Below, piece after piece: positions 1 to 11,214 of a stretch of 64,000 nt of DNA; the stretch's first letter is position 1, and each line of letters starts with the position of its first letter. The notes beneath the pieces were generated by a model. That model made no database searches. It saw only the letters and a list, made by a program, of their open reading frames with translations, and was not told the origin of the DNA. The stretch is taken from the NCBI RefSeq assembly GCF_905475465.1, contig NC_062250.1:1138501-1202500 (forward strand), given 5' to 3'. Both the position numbers and the translations under genes were made by a program. The DNA comes from Pieris napi. Its lineage: Eukaryota > Arthropoda > Insecta > Lepidoptera > Pieridae.

Positions 1-2
1 TT

Positions 3-71
3 AGATTGGACTCGCAGTCTCCGCACGTGGCCGTCTTCACTGGCTTGTTATATGCTCTACGTATAGTGTGA
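3..71 (+). CDS. Possible last-exon fragment at window edge
   Basis: The first ~70 bases are richer in G+C than what follows and hold an open frame of 22 codons ending in TGA at 69-71, without low-complexity sequence. It could be the 3' end of a host coding exon running in from the left. No domain can be recognised in so short a piece, and an open run of this length is expected by chance, so this is only a flag. Confidence 0.15.
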   Translation, partial: RLDSQSPHVAVFTGLLYALRIV

Positions 72-950
72 ACATCCTTCTATAAAGAAACGACATCTAT
101 GTTTTGATTATCTTATAAATACTACATTTAATCTCCGCACTAGTTTCAGAAAGGAGGTTTGTATGTAAATAGATTTTATGTAGAATAAATATTGGTACTA
201 TAATAATAAATATATAGTATTTAATATTTACGATGAAGTATTATTGTAGAAGTGATCAGTATAGATCAATATAGTGTCCCTCTCTTTGGTTAATAGTGAA
301 AAGTTTAACCAGTGTGTGGTTTGTTATTTTTTTATAAATATATAGATATACAGATATGTATATAGATTAGATATTTTTTTTTTAATTGTCTATTGAGACT
401 CATACCACGTACGTATGTACGAGTGTACCCTCGGACGTGCTGCAGTGCGTATGTGTAAAAGCCATTTTCACCTCAATGTTTTTTTAGTTTATACTGATAT
501 CATAAATAATTAACAAAATTATACCGCTATTAATAACTATCATGTGAAGTTTTGTTTTAGAACAACATAAAATTGCTTAAGTTTCATTTATTATAAAAAA
601 ATGATCTTTATAAACGAATATATTTTTCGCGATTTAAAGCTGTAATATGGATAACAACAACACTATTTACTCTTTTTTTCAATATAATTTTTGTCTTTAA
701 ATTTTTTTTCTAAAAAGTCTAAGTCCTAACAATACATGGTCCCACCCGTTACAAGTTGGCTATTTGCGCGGCGCGAGGCGACTGACAAACTTAAACAAGC
801 TCTCTGTTGTCCACCTGTCCTACCCTGTGTTCGGCTGTCATTACCTAACACGAGTTCCATTCACGGTTCACAAGCTAGGTGATAGTCATTTCCAGCGGTA
901 AATAGTTAGGGTAAATTTAACATGTAAATCTCCTATACTTTGCAACGGAA
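72..950. other. AT-rich non-coding DNA
   Basis: No gene, SINE or LINE recognised. Contains A/T homopolymers. A slightly G+C-richer patch at about 720-900 has no open frame of note. Confidence 0.5.
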
Positions 951-956
951 TGCAGT

Positions 957-1410
957 GTGTTGGCCTGGCCACTTAAAGGTGCAATGACCTTGGTTATTCC
1001 AATAAATGGTAAATTCTTTAAGGTCTCTGTGAGGCTATGGAATTCACTTCCCGTCCCTATTCGCTTAGCTCCTTCTCTATCTTCCTTTAAGTTTCTTCTG
1101 TACAAAACTTTACCTGTTCACATCGTATCCCTAACTTTCGTACTAACTACTAACTGACGTGAAACTGATCTTAAATTATCGTGATTCATGTGCACTTTTT
1201 ATTTTCATGTATCCTTTATTAGTTTAGTTTGTTTTTTGATCTTATTTAGTTTTTTTTGCCTACCTTATCTAATTTGATACATTTTCTTTTCTTTCACAGT
1301 GATTGCCTGGAAGAGATCGCTCGATAGCGATAAGGCCGCCAGGTGCCCTCCTTTTCATTTATGTTCAATTTTTATATTGTAATGCAACGAAGTGTTAATA
1401 AATAAATAAA
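957..1410 (+). mobile_element. LINE 3' end fragment (family 1)
   Basis: A short frame at 957-1157 contains the pattern VRLWNSLPVPIRLAPSLSSF, typical of the C-terminus of insect non-LTR reverse transcriptases (R/K-LWNSLP...SL..FK). It is followed by a 3' UTR with a small stem-loop motif (GGAAGAGATCGCT...AGCGATAAGGCC, 1309-1335) and an AATAAATAAATAAA tail at about 1397-1425. A 5'-truncated insertion. A related, more decayed tail lies on the other strand at 12990-13345. Confidence 0.65.
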
Positions 1411-2160
1411 TAAAAATAAATAATAATCTTTATTCATTTCGCACAAAAACTTAAAACTTAAACAAGTGACAGTTATGTATATAAATAAATAATTGTCTTA
1501 CTTCTGTTTAGGGAAAATGCTAGTTTGTGTGAGACTGATGCCTGCTAAAGGTCATCAAGCCTCCACCACTTCGGATCGACAGAAGGTCTTATATAGTAGA
1601 CATAAATGAAGCTTAAAAAATAACTTAAAAGATTGTCAATGTTAACCAAAAGTTTTGAAATAAAATCATTGATATAAATTCCATAGAGGTTTTAAAACTA
1701 TTAAACTAAGTAGGAAATCGATAAAACGTATCAGGTAAAAGTTGAATGGAACGGTTTACGTATTCATAGTCCGTAACAAGTTCTTTTATGATATAACTTT
1801 AAAAATCTCGCAAGTTTCAAGCACAGCTTAACGTTCACACAATGGGATGGTTTATCAGTATATTTACGTGTTCTTACGAATATATTTTCTTACGTAAATG
1901 TTAGAATATAGTCTGGTCATCCAACCACAACAAAGTCCACATAGGTGCGGTATTATATATAAACTGACCGTTTTTTATGTATTTTCTTTTTCTATTCTAT
2001 TTGGAGATTCAGAAACGACAGCGCTTAGTTTGACTTACGTCTATCATTGACAGTTTTTGAATAATAGGTAGTTGATAAAAGGGCCCGGGACTAGTGCTAG
2101 ACAAGCAAATTTTTATTAATTTGCGATATTTGTTTTTAAATAAGTGTTGTTTGATGATTT
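1411..2160. other. AT-rich non-coding DNA
   Basis: No gene or recognisable element; no open frame with protein-like composition. Confidence 0.5.
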
Positions 2161-2164
2161 GCTA

Positions 2165-2330
2165 TTTTAAAAGAGTACCGAGAGTTTTTTCGCCGGCTTT
2201 TCTCTCGGCCTACACCCTCTGTCTTCTTGAATCTGTAGGGATGCCTACAGATTCAAATTTAATGACTGTGGAATAAGTGATACCTGTATCTTATGTTCCA
2301 TAATAAACATATTTTATTTTTTATTATTTT
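2165..2330 (+). mobile_element. LINE 3' UTR fragment
   Basis: Begins with AAAAGAGTACCGAGAGTTTT and resembles, in order, the tails at 39975-40145, 48195-48365 and 50385-50510 (GAGTGGCGGAGAGTTT, then a C/T-rich stretch, then an AT-rich 3' end). Contains a perfect 13-bp hairpin at 2227-2239/2244-2256 with a 4-base loop. Read as the 3' end of a 5'-truncated non-LTR retrotransposon. Confidence 0.5.
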
Positions 2331-3007
2331 AATGATTATATGATTTTTTTTAAATACATACTTACATTTATTTATTTTAAAGATAACAATCGAATATACA
2401 GTACTTACAATTTACTTAACCTATATAGTATATTTGTAAGTTTTGCGGATTTATATTATATAAACTGTGTGTAATTGAGTAATTTATATTAAAAGTGGTA
2501 GACTCTCTTGAAGGTCCCTAAGTCCTAACGGTAAAATATATGGAATGCATAATTAATTAATACATTATACATAATCTGTGATCATAGGCATAAATTAGAC
2601 TCAATTTAAAGCATTATATTTTTAGTATATTGGAAATTTGTTGAATTTTCCCCAAGGTAATTCAGAACAAAAACATCATTATATTTTTGGATAGTAATGA
2701 GCGCTTTAATCCCCAGCCAATTAACACACAAAATACAACGCCACAGTGGTAGTTAATTTAAAAGTTAAAATCGCTAACTGCTCGAAATAAATCACTTTGC
2801 TATCTCAATGATTGATTATCGACGATCAGTCTGACTGCATTTCGCATTTATGCATTAAATATATTTATATGTATTTTTTCTATACTTCACTAAACCCGAC
2901 CCCGAAATTATATTTTATTCTATTCCTAATATACAAAAGATTTCAAAGGCAACGTGCCTTTATTGCGAGAGCGAGTGTTTAGATTGTAAGTTTGACAACA
3001 ATTATAA
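2331..3007. other. AT-rich non-coding DNA
   Basis: Nothing recognised apart from A/T-rich runs. Confidence 0.5.
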
Positions 3008-3498
3008 ATAACTAGCGGACCCGACAGACGTTGTCCTGTCTTAACTATGAATATTGATTTCAAATTGGTATAATGAATTAAAAAATATTTCAGAAACAAA
3101 GTGTTTATTATTCTAATGCTTTATGTTATACAACATTCTTTGTTTGTTTTTCTGGCTCGCATATTATTATATTATCAATATAATAACTCCGATCGAAGCA
3201 TTTATTTTGAACGATATTCATTTTTCTTACATCCTCTGACGATATTTGCAGCACGCATTCTGTCAATGTTGTGTTATGTCAAACGCCATAAGGTTACACC
3301 AAAAAGTTCGAATTGTATGGTGGTTAAGTATTCTTGAATTTTCTAATTTTCCGCGCAAAATTTTTCTTTTTTTCTTTTATAAGAACCTTCTCCTGACAAT
3401 TACAAATACAACAAAAAAAAATCAGACAAATCGGTCGAGCCGTTTTCATGTGATGTCGTGACAACGGAAAACGGGTTTCATTTTTATATATATAGATT
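3008..3498 (+). repeat. Dispersed repeat, CTAGC...TATATATA termini, copy 1
   Basis: Starts with ACTAGCGGACCCGACAGACG and ends with a CAAATCGGTCGAGCCGTTTT motif, an AACGGGTTTCATTTT motif and TATATATATAGATT. The same 3' block recurs nearly word for word at 3898-3966, and related ends are at 8444-8665 and 50918-51290. The short open frames inside have no protein-like composition. Superfamily not assigned. Confidence 0.6.
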
Positions 3499-3550
3499 TA
3501 ACTTATTGTTATGTCATTACGTTAATATTCTTATATCATTTTATAAAAAA

Positions 3551-3968
3551 ACTAGCTGGCCTGGCGAACATCGTACCGCCTAACAGTCGATTATTTATTT
3601 GTTTAAAATACTTATTCTGCTATTCGGGACACCGGTCTAACTAGTAAGATAAAAAAATGAAAGTTGATAAGACAACAAATACATTATGTCAAAAAATAAA
3701 AATTTACCTTCCCGGAACCCCTCCACTAACACTTGATGATGTGGTATTAAAGTTTAAATTGACTTTTAAGTATTATTACGAATTTTGTATGGGATTATAG
3801 AAAAGTGTTGTTTTTAGACTTTTTCACTTAATTTTTTTTAATTTTTCTCCGTAAGAACCATCCTCGTACTTCAAGGTATATTATAAAAAAAAATCAGACA
3901 AATCGGTCAAGCCGTTTTCATGTTATGTCGTGACAACGGAAAACGGGTTTCATTTTTATATATATGGA
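3551..3968 (+). repeat. Dispersed repeat, CTAGC...TATATATA termini, copy 2
   Basis: Starts with ACTAGCTGGCCTGGCGAACA and ends with the same 3' block as copy 1 (CAAATCGGTCAAGCCGTTTT to TATATATATGGAT). The middle differs from copy 1, so the two share termini rather than being simple duplicates. Confidence 0.6.
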
Positions 3969-3969
3969 T

Positions 3970-5560
3970 AATATGACATTTGCATGCCTATTTTTATATG
4001 GCTGATTGTGCGGATTTTTATAATTAATCGATCTAAATTTACTACATTCTTAGCAAAGAAACGATTTATTATTTATAAAATAACGAGAAAATATCAAGGC
4101 AATCGCAAAGCTTTCTGGGCGGGTTAACGGGCGGTGATTAATTTAACATCAGGTTTTTTTTTAACTGCTCTAATTTTAATACATATTATACATAGAACTT
4201 GGATATGTTTGGTTTTACGATAGATGTATGTACGATTGGGGTTTCGCTTATTATACAAGAAGTATGTGTATTTTAAAATAAAGTTTAATGCAAAATTATG
4301 CAGTACGTTAGACGTTGTTTCATCGAGGTACGCTGAATAACAAATTGAATTCCGCGGGTGTCACCTGCACCTATAACTGCGTTCCATGTGCTGGGGTCTG
4401 ATCGCATTACAGCGCGATATTAAATTATGTAATATTTTATAGTGCTAAGATAGAATTGTCACGTGTAGAATGTTGTCTAATATAATTTGAATAAAGTGCC
4501 TACAGATACAAAACTCTATACAACAGAAACGTATTGTCTTGCTGTAACTTTAAATGTGCAATAACGACTATGAAATATATATAATTTTAGTGTTTATTGT
4601 ACTTAATTTACTTAACTATTATGGTGTACTATAGTTGTAATAGTACACCATAATATGGAATTAATTTCAATACAATATTGTGTAACAAAAGTGATTACCT
4701 CAAAGTCTGTAACCGCTTGATTTGTGGTGGTATTGTAATTTCTTTAAAAAACTTCCACAGCGATGTCTACCACTACCATACATCTCTAAGAAAATGTATT
4801 AATAATAACCGCGCCTGTATGGTAGTGGAAATAGTAGGTCGTCGGCAAGGAGGACACACGCGTGCCCGCTTCCCAAAAATGGCAGAAAAAGATAATACGA
4901 AAGTTAAGGAAAGAGAGTTCATCGTTGTTTAGTCGTTGAAAAGGTGGTATTGCTTCCCTCATGTTTGTATTTTTTTCTCAAGTCTTTTAAGTGATTTGCA
5001 AATTGTGTCAGTTCTACATTAGCCGAAGGAAATTCGTTCCTACCTGGTGTCCCACGACACCACATCTTTTTTTTCTTTATAAAAAAGAAATAATGAATTA
5101 ACTAATTTCAAATATAGAATATGGGTTCCGCATCGCAGGTATTCTAGAGAAAAATATTGTTTCCTACCGTCAGTGCGCGTAGTACTCGCAATGCAACAGA
5201 TTTCATGAAAGGAGATTGCCAAAGCAACTGTAAGGCAGTCGTTTGTATAAAACTTTGCTCCTATTATTTCCTCTTTTACTTCCTCCGGCGAGTTCCAATT
5301 CCGGCTGCAGCTGACAGCTTATCTACCATTACTTATTTACTTTATAAAACAACATATAAACTTTATGCAATACAACTTGTTACAATTCATAGACACAAAT
5401 AAATTAACACGAAACGTAGTCTATTTTGTATTTAAGATTTATATTTCTTTGGGGCTTTAAAAGGTAGATCTAATTTTATTTTCCAATAATACCCCAGTAG
5501 GACTTTTACGTAAAGATAGCAGTAGGTATCAATCAGTATTCTGTCTCGTGCTGAATTTTT
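3970..5560. other. AT-rich non-coding DNA
   Basis: No gene recognised. The frames at 4678-4932 and 5157-5402 lack any domain, run through AT-rich sequence and are not supported as genes. One hairpin is listed separately. Confidence 0.5.
4618..4654. repeat. Perfect 15-bp hairpin
   Basis: Arms 4618-4632 and 4640-4654 (ATTATGGTGTACTAT and its exact complement) around a 7-base loop. No T-run terminator context. Could be a decayed inverted-repeat element or chance in AT-rich DNA, although the arms include GGTGTAC. Confidence 0.7.
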
Positions 5561-5561
5561 G

Positions 5562-5620
5562 AAGTTATATTTCTTTTGGCGCGATGGAGAAAAATGATGA
5601 GAGTGAATATTTACCTAAAT
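5562..5620 (+). repeat. Fragment of the CTTCTTTAGGCGC repeat
   Basis: GAAGTTATATTTCTTTTGGCGCGATGG followed by GATGAGAGTGAA matches, with substitutions, the repeat seen on the minus strand at 45350-45565 and the modules in the tandem duplication near 28584 and 28829. Confidence 0.45.
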
Positions 5621-6075
5621 TCTACATCGTTAAGTTAGTTCTAGGTGGCATGAAAATCGATAATAACTATGTTCAAGTTGTATATTCTAGTATTTTTATA
5701 TTTAGAACACGTGTTTCCTAACAGTACAATGAAACAGTGTTAATAAATAAATATTATTTTGGTGTTTTTATTAAAACAATTTCATATACGACGGTGATAG
5801 TATTTACTAATAATAATTTATTATTTATTAGTATTACATATATGTTGAATATTAGTGATAAAACTGATTTGAATAAACTGTTTTGAGTTCATTTGAGGTT
5901 AATTGTCTGTATGTATAATTTTTAATTATTGCTTCTGTTGATTCCAACTAGATTGTTCCAAAGAAGTATAACTTCTAACGCGTGTACCTACACATACTCT
6001 TTTTTTTAACACATTGCGTTTTCTTTATGTTTTCTTTCACAATACGAAAGTAATATGTGCGCTCCGTATGTGTTA
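5621..6075. other. AT-rich non-coding DNA
   Basis: Nothing recognised apart from short imperfect AT palindromes near 5800-5830. Confidence 0.45.
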
Positions 6076-6079
6076 AAAC

Positions 6080-6235
6080 ACCTTGGCAACACTGACCCTG
6101 TAACCTACAATCGGACATAGCACTTTGATTTAGGGAGGGTAATCCACCTTTTGCATTTTACCAGGAATTGAACCCAGAAGCGGGTTGTACGCGTGTTCTA
6201 AGCCACGGCGCGAGTGATATCAGGTGTAATTAGAG
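6080..6235 (-). mobile_element. tRNA-derived SINE remnant
   Basis: On the minus strand there is a B-box-like GGTTCAATTCCTGG (6161-6174) preceded, about 40 bases upstream, by an A-box-like TGGCTTAGAACACGC. This is the internal RNA polymerase III promoter layout of tRNA-derived SINEs. The 3' part is not delimited. Confidence 0.45.
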
Positions 6236-6514
6236 TTTATTAAAATTTACGGAACAGTCCGAAACAGAATGAAACATGATTACCTGCGCTACTGGCGCGA
6301 GATAATCGTGATTTATTGATAACGCGCCTAATGGCCTCTAATCGAAATGGCGACGCCCGCTGAAAAAATCCTGTAAAATATTATTCCTTTGGAGTCAAGT
6401 ACGAACAATATTTAGCATAGCAAAAGATGATAAAATTATTAATAATATTACACATATTGAAGACGAGTTAGTATGAAATTGTAAAAAAAATTATTACCCC
6501 GTGCATTAATAGAC

Positions 6515-6880
6515 CTTGGACACATATGCGCATTTAATACTCGCACGTAGGTGAAGGTTTACGTCGTAAGGAAACCTTATTAGACTTGAGATTTGCGATT
6601 CTGTGACTCACTCACTTTTCGAACTCTCACAGCGGTTTTCATTCTGATAAGGAAGGAGCTTAGTAGTTTAGAATGCCAAATCGTAAAATGACTGCTTCAC
6701 GACTGATTTGAGCGCAACCGCCGCTGTGAAAACCGCTGTGAGAGTTCGAAAAGTGAGTCACAGAATCGCAAGGCTGATCACCTACTTGCCTAATAGAAAC
6801 AACACATGATTATGATAGATACCATCAAGAGCAAAGATTCTAGCGCTACTGGTATTTTTATTCTATGTTTAAACTTTTCT
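6515..6880 (+). mobile_element. SINE family A, decayed copy split by an inverted-repeat element
   Basis: Left part (ATGCGCATTTAATACTCGCAC, GGTGAAGG, GGAAACC) and right part (GGCTGATCACCTACTTGCC, CTAGCGCTACTGG) correspond in order to the better SINE copy at 43768-44057. The 179-bp hairpin element at 6593-6771 interrupts it. Confidence 0.55.
6593..6771. mobile_element. Hairpin MITE inside a SINE
   Basis: Arms TTGCGATTCTGTGACTCAC.. (from 6593) and its complement (ending 6771) pair over about 41 bases, perfect except for a 4-base TCAC duplication in the left arm. About 85 bases separate the arms. No coding capacity. No clear target-site duplication was found, so the superfamily is open. Confidence 0.65.
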
Positions 6881-8440
6881 TGTAATGAGTTTAAATAATG
6901 CGTTTGCTTTTTTTTAACAAGGTGTCAATCAACATCAACTCTCAATTATTGTGTGTATGGTATGTAAATATATTATGTTATGTATGTTAATAATTATTTA
7001 CTACTTAATAGTAAATAATTATTAACGTAATTAATTGACTACTTTTGTCTAGTTGATGTATTGTAGTCGTCTTATTATATATTTTTATTATTTTTCGAAC
7101 TTATCGTATTTGCTTAGTACTCTAAGGATAACGAATGTATATATTTTTGTAAATAAAATAAAATATATTGCGTATTCAGTTAAAGCTTGATGGTGAAAAA
7201 TTATAGGCTAAAGTAACCCATATTGGGACTGTATATCGTACAGTCTAATAATAAATAACTACTATTAAACAAAATTCAATTATTATGGTGCCATGTGAAT
7301 AACTTTACAAAGAAAAAACAAAATCATGCATTGCAATATTTTAAACCGAAAAGTAAAAATTTCTGGAAGTTGTAATCAGTAACATTTAAGCCAAAGAATC
7401 AAGTGCCGACAGAAAAATTTATTAAATAAGGACATTATCTGCTATTTCATTGGGTCCAGAAAAATGTATTTTCATTGTGTTATAAACACTAATTACATGT
7501 AATAAACTAAAATATTCAAAGGGGTTGGTGAACAATAAATTATGACCCTTTTAGCTCTTTGTTTTAAATTCATTTTGTATTCCCGCCGTCTACGTCTCAA
7601 CCCGTTTCACACATCGCTGTCAAATATTAGCACGGTGTAGTTTGAATAAGAAAGCTATTACTACACAATAAGGCAGAGTAAACGTGCGAACACGCCAACC
7701 GATAGAGTTTCAATTGTATCGAGAACAAAACGCGGCGTAACCAGCATTTAATGACCCCCAAGCATTCACCTGTCACCCTTTTTTCGCCCGCATTCTTCAT
7801 AGTCAAGGCGGGCGGGGGAGCTCAAATAAGCGTGGGGAAAACGCAAGGCGTGGAATTCGAAAAATTCAATTTCCTAACTGTGAATTTAGTAGAGAATGTA
7901 AGAACGGGTTTTCAGAACACTCCCGGGAAACAGGAAGAATGTAAAGAGAAAGAAGTAAAATTACACGTAGTTTCGTATGTGACTGGTGTTAATTTAGAAT
8001 GTGCGATCATGTAACTACTATCAGTGCAACGAAAATGAAGTTGGATCTATAATGGATCTGAAACTGTATCGTGAGTTTTAATAGTCTTGAAGGGTTTTAT
8101 CTTAATATGAATATAGTGCTATTTTGTGTACACTTAAAAATACGAAATGTGACTATTATTATAATACAACTCAATAAAACTTAAGGACACATTTATCGTA
8201 GGCGTAAAGTGATTCATTGCCAAAAGACATTGCGTTCCTCGACAAATAAAAAAAACACGCTGTGGCCGATTATTATACTTTAGAAGGATTCTGAGTCGTA
8301 TAGTTTAAGAGATGTTTCGATGGACAACTGGTGATACTATATACAAGATAGAATACTTCAACACGTGTACAAAATACCAATGAAAAATCTTTAAATTATT
8401 AATAACAATATAAATCTAGTGACGCTACAATCTTATATAG
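6881..8440. other. Non-coding DNA with a G+C-richer island
   Basis: A perfect 17-bp AT hairpin lies at 6987-7003/7009-7025. From about 7560 to 7960 the sequence is clearly more G+C-rich and more complex than its surroundings, and the frame at 7751-8014 falls in it. That frame has no recognisable domain; the island may be a conserved non-coding or promoter-like element. The rest is AT-rich without recognised elements. Confidence 0.4.
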
Positions 8441-8443
8441 GTA

Positions 8444-8665
8444 CTAGTGGACCCCACAGACGTTGTCCTGCATGATATTTCAAGCTATTAGGATATTAAA
8501 GTATGAAAGTACCGACTGCAGCGCCACCTGCAAGGCTGATTTGTGAATCTAAACCATTCCCAGATCCACTTGAACACACACAAAAAATTTCATCAAAATC
8601 GGTCCAGTCGTTTCAGAGAAGTTCAGTGACATACACACTCACAGAAGAATTATATATATAAAGAT
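8444..8665 (+). repeat. Dispersed repeat, CTAGTGGACC...TATATATA termini, copy 3
   Basis: Begins ACTAGTGGACCCCACAGACG and ends AAAATCGGTCCAGTCGTTTC, then ACATACACACTCACAGAAG and TATATATAAAGATT. Same terminal logic as the copies at 3008 and 3551. Short, with no coding capacity. Confidence 0.6.
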
Positions 8666-8734
8666 TGGCAGAAAGTTTCATGCCTTTTTTATCATGTTTA
8701 GTCTAGGTGTTTGACACATGTCATAGATATTTGG

Positions 8735-9660
8735 GTTGCATGCCGGTTGGCCTTACGATGTTTGCCTTCACAGTAGTGAGTAACTGTTTATTACATATAG
8801 AAACGAAAATCCATTCACAAATCTTCCGCTTACGTTACTCGTTACTTCAATACTGCTCCTTTAAATTATTCCTATCTCAAAATATCCGAAACAGACAGTT
8901 ATATTTCGCTAAGACTTCCTTCATTTAAATAAATAAATATTTTAAAGTCGTACGTATCAAATCGTACAGTGTCAAGAATCACGTAAAAACAGAAGGGTGT
9001 CGATAAAGGGTAACCGATCGGGAACTGGAGACAAAGGGGAGACAACCAGCCGTGAAAGAGACCGGAATGTATTATAATTGGATTTTCCCACGTTTAATAC
9101 TATTTCCACTCATATTACATTGAGCATTTTTCTATAAGGCTGTCCGAATAAATTGACTTTAATGGATATTAATGTGAATTTATTAACGTGATACATCGAC
9201 GTTTCGAGTGCCTTGCATCAATCAAAAGAGTTTCATTTATCTGTAGTACAATAAAACCCCGGCGGCAACCACCTTTAGGCTTCAGATTTCTGTATTTGTT
9301 TTGTGATTTTATTTTCCAAATACAAGTAAGTGATCGTCCCTAACACACGACGTCGATTTTTGGGTCTGAAGCAGTGTTTCCCAACTTTTTACCTTACTCT
9401 TTCTAAAATTCTTATGTAACATAATTTAAAATACTAAAAAATTTAATTGTACACTTAAGTAATTTAAATTATAGGTTTTTTAGTAAATTTTCAAAACATA
9501 ACGAAAAACAGAAATTCAAATTCCAAATAATTCTTATAAATTTTATGGGCCCCACGTTGGGTAATACTGGTCTAAAGCATGCCTTACGATGTTTTTCTTC
9601 ATCGTACTAGCTAGTATTTTTCTGCACAGTGGTGATTTGTACGCACGACATCAGGGTTGA
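8735..9660 (-). repeat. Two worn SINE-A fragments in AT-rich DNA
   Basis: 8735-8785 (GCATGCCGGTT, CCTTACGATGTTTGCCTTCA) and 9573-9625 (TCTAAAGCATGCC, TTACGATGTTTTTCTTCA) resemble the central part of SINE family A in reverse orientation. The DNA between has no recognised gene. Confidence 0.4.
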
Positions 9661-9714
9661 GGACGATAATATTGTGCTGTCAAATTGAATCCTAAACTTT
9701 AATATACAGTGTAG

Positions 9715-10330
9715 CTGTGCCCGCGTTTTACCTTGCGATAATAGTGTCTTACCGCAAGCCTAGCTCGATATTTGGAGAACAGAATAAGAACTTCACCCGT
9801 TACCTCTACAAGTACAAGACTGTATGGAGTGTATCCTTTGTATCCGCTTATGTACCCGACCCTGTTTGTTCTGGGTATGGTGGGCTATGACCAGCTACGC
9901 CTCAGAAGAGAGCTAGCCTTGTCAGTGTATATATTTAAGATACTTACGGGTCGGGTTCATAATCTGGACATAATGGAGAGACTGAGTCTACGGGTACCAA
10001 GTAGAAACCTGAGGCGGAAGTCTCAACTTTTGGATGTACCGCGCGCCCATTCCAATTTGGTTAGCGAAGCACCACTCACGCGAGCAATAATTATAATGAA
10101 TAGGATTTCTGTTGAGGAAGACCTATTTGTTTGTACACTGGCTGAGTTCACAAGAGTTACTTCCTATATTATTAGTTATAAGATTTAGGTATATAAATAT
10201 ATATTTTTCTTAATGTTTTTTATCTAGGTTAATTGGTGTGGGTGTAAATATTGTGTCGTTCTATCGAATTAGTAATTACTGTAAAGATAGAATAAGGATA
10301 TGGAATAAATAAATAAATAAATAAATAAAA
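9715..10330 (+). mobile_element. LINE 3' end with ORF2 C-terminus
   Basis: The frame at 9772-10188 (138 codons) contains PLMYPTLFVLGMVGYDQLRL, then RRELALSVYIFKILTGRVHN and a PRAHSNL...SPLTRAI-like segment. This is the C-terminal region after the reverse-transcriptase domain of insect jockey/CR1-type LINE ORF2 proteins. It is followed by a short AT-rich 3' UTR and a (TAAA)n tail ending near 10330. The start methionine is internal to the original protein, so this is a 5'-truncated insertion, not a gene. Confidence 0.7.
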
Positions 10331-10559
10331 ACTTCTCCATTAGGTCCAGTGGTTCCTGAAATTAGTCGCGTATAAAGACACAAACTTTGACACGAGAATT
10401 TTATATAATAGATAGCTACCAGCTATGCACTCTGGAATGTGTAACGACCTCGACAACTGAATAATTAATATACACATTGTCGTGGAGTTTTACACTTTTC
10501 TTTCTTTTCTATAGAAAGAGCAGCAAAGATAAACTTCCGAGTAAGGTGTGAAGTTTACG

Positions 10560-10930
10560 TATGTTTTCACCGTCCTATTACGTTAGCTTCAGCACGCGAC
10601 TCTCTTCTGAGGTCATAGGTTCGAGCCCCGGCTGTGAACCAATTGACTTTCATTATATTAAAAGGCCGGCAACGCAATCGCGAGCTCTCTCGCATCGAGA
10701 GTTTCCATGGACGGCAGTATCACTTAACATCAGCTGAGTCCTGCCCGTTTGCCCCCTATTAAAAAAATGTGCGCATTTATCAAGAGAAAATCGGCTTGTC
10801 TTAGACCCAAAAAGTCGACGGCGTGTGTCAGGCTGGTCATCTACTTGCCTATTAGATTGACAAATGATCATAATACAGATACAGAAATCTGAAGACCAGA
10901 CCTAAAAGGTTGTAGCGCCACTGATTTATT
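10560..10930 (+). mobile_element. SINE family A, interrupted by a LINE tail
   Basis: tRNA-like head with B box GGTTCGAGCCC (10618-10628), then AATTGACTTTC. The body resumes at about 10766 with GTGCGCATTTA, CGGCTTGTCTTAGACCCAAA, AAGTCGACGGCGTGTGTCAG, CTACTTGCCTATTAGATTGA and ends GTAGCGCCACTGATTT. The interruption at 10654-10765 is a LINE tail. Confidence 0.75.
10654..10765 (+). mobile_element. LINE tail fragment (GGCCGGCAACGC family) nested in SINE
   Basis: AAAAGGCCGGCAACGCAATC..., GTATCACTTAACATCAGCTG, CCTGCCCGTTTGCCCCC, poly(A). Same tail as at 50265-50385, 40770-40875 and 62045-62165. It sits inside a SINE at a T/A-rich junction, as expected for target-primed insertion. Confidence 0.65.
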
Positions 10931-11214
10931 TTTTATCTCTAACGCCTGAAGTGTTTTAAAGTACCTAAGTAGTACGTATAAAGTTGTAAAACAGTACCAC
11001 TTACACCGACCTCATAATCTCACTAAGTAACAGGACTAGGCTTTCCTCTTTAGACTAATCGCTAGACGCAGTTATAAAGTTAACCTAATTCTCCTTTATA
11101 GTTCATACGTGGAACATAGTGATAACAGTTGACATATAAGCTTCGAAATCTTTAACTATAAATCTAAGCGAATTAATAAAATCGATTAGGATATTGTCTT
11201 AGTTTTTGGGCGTA
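10931..11214. other. Non-coding DNA
   Basis: Nothing recognised. Confidence 0.4.

Noticed and set aside
7751..8014. Small protein gene of 87 codons
   Set aside because: No domain and no family resemblance; it lies in a G+C-richer island where an open frame can arise by chance.
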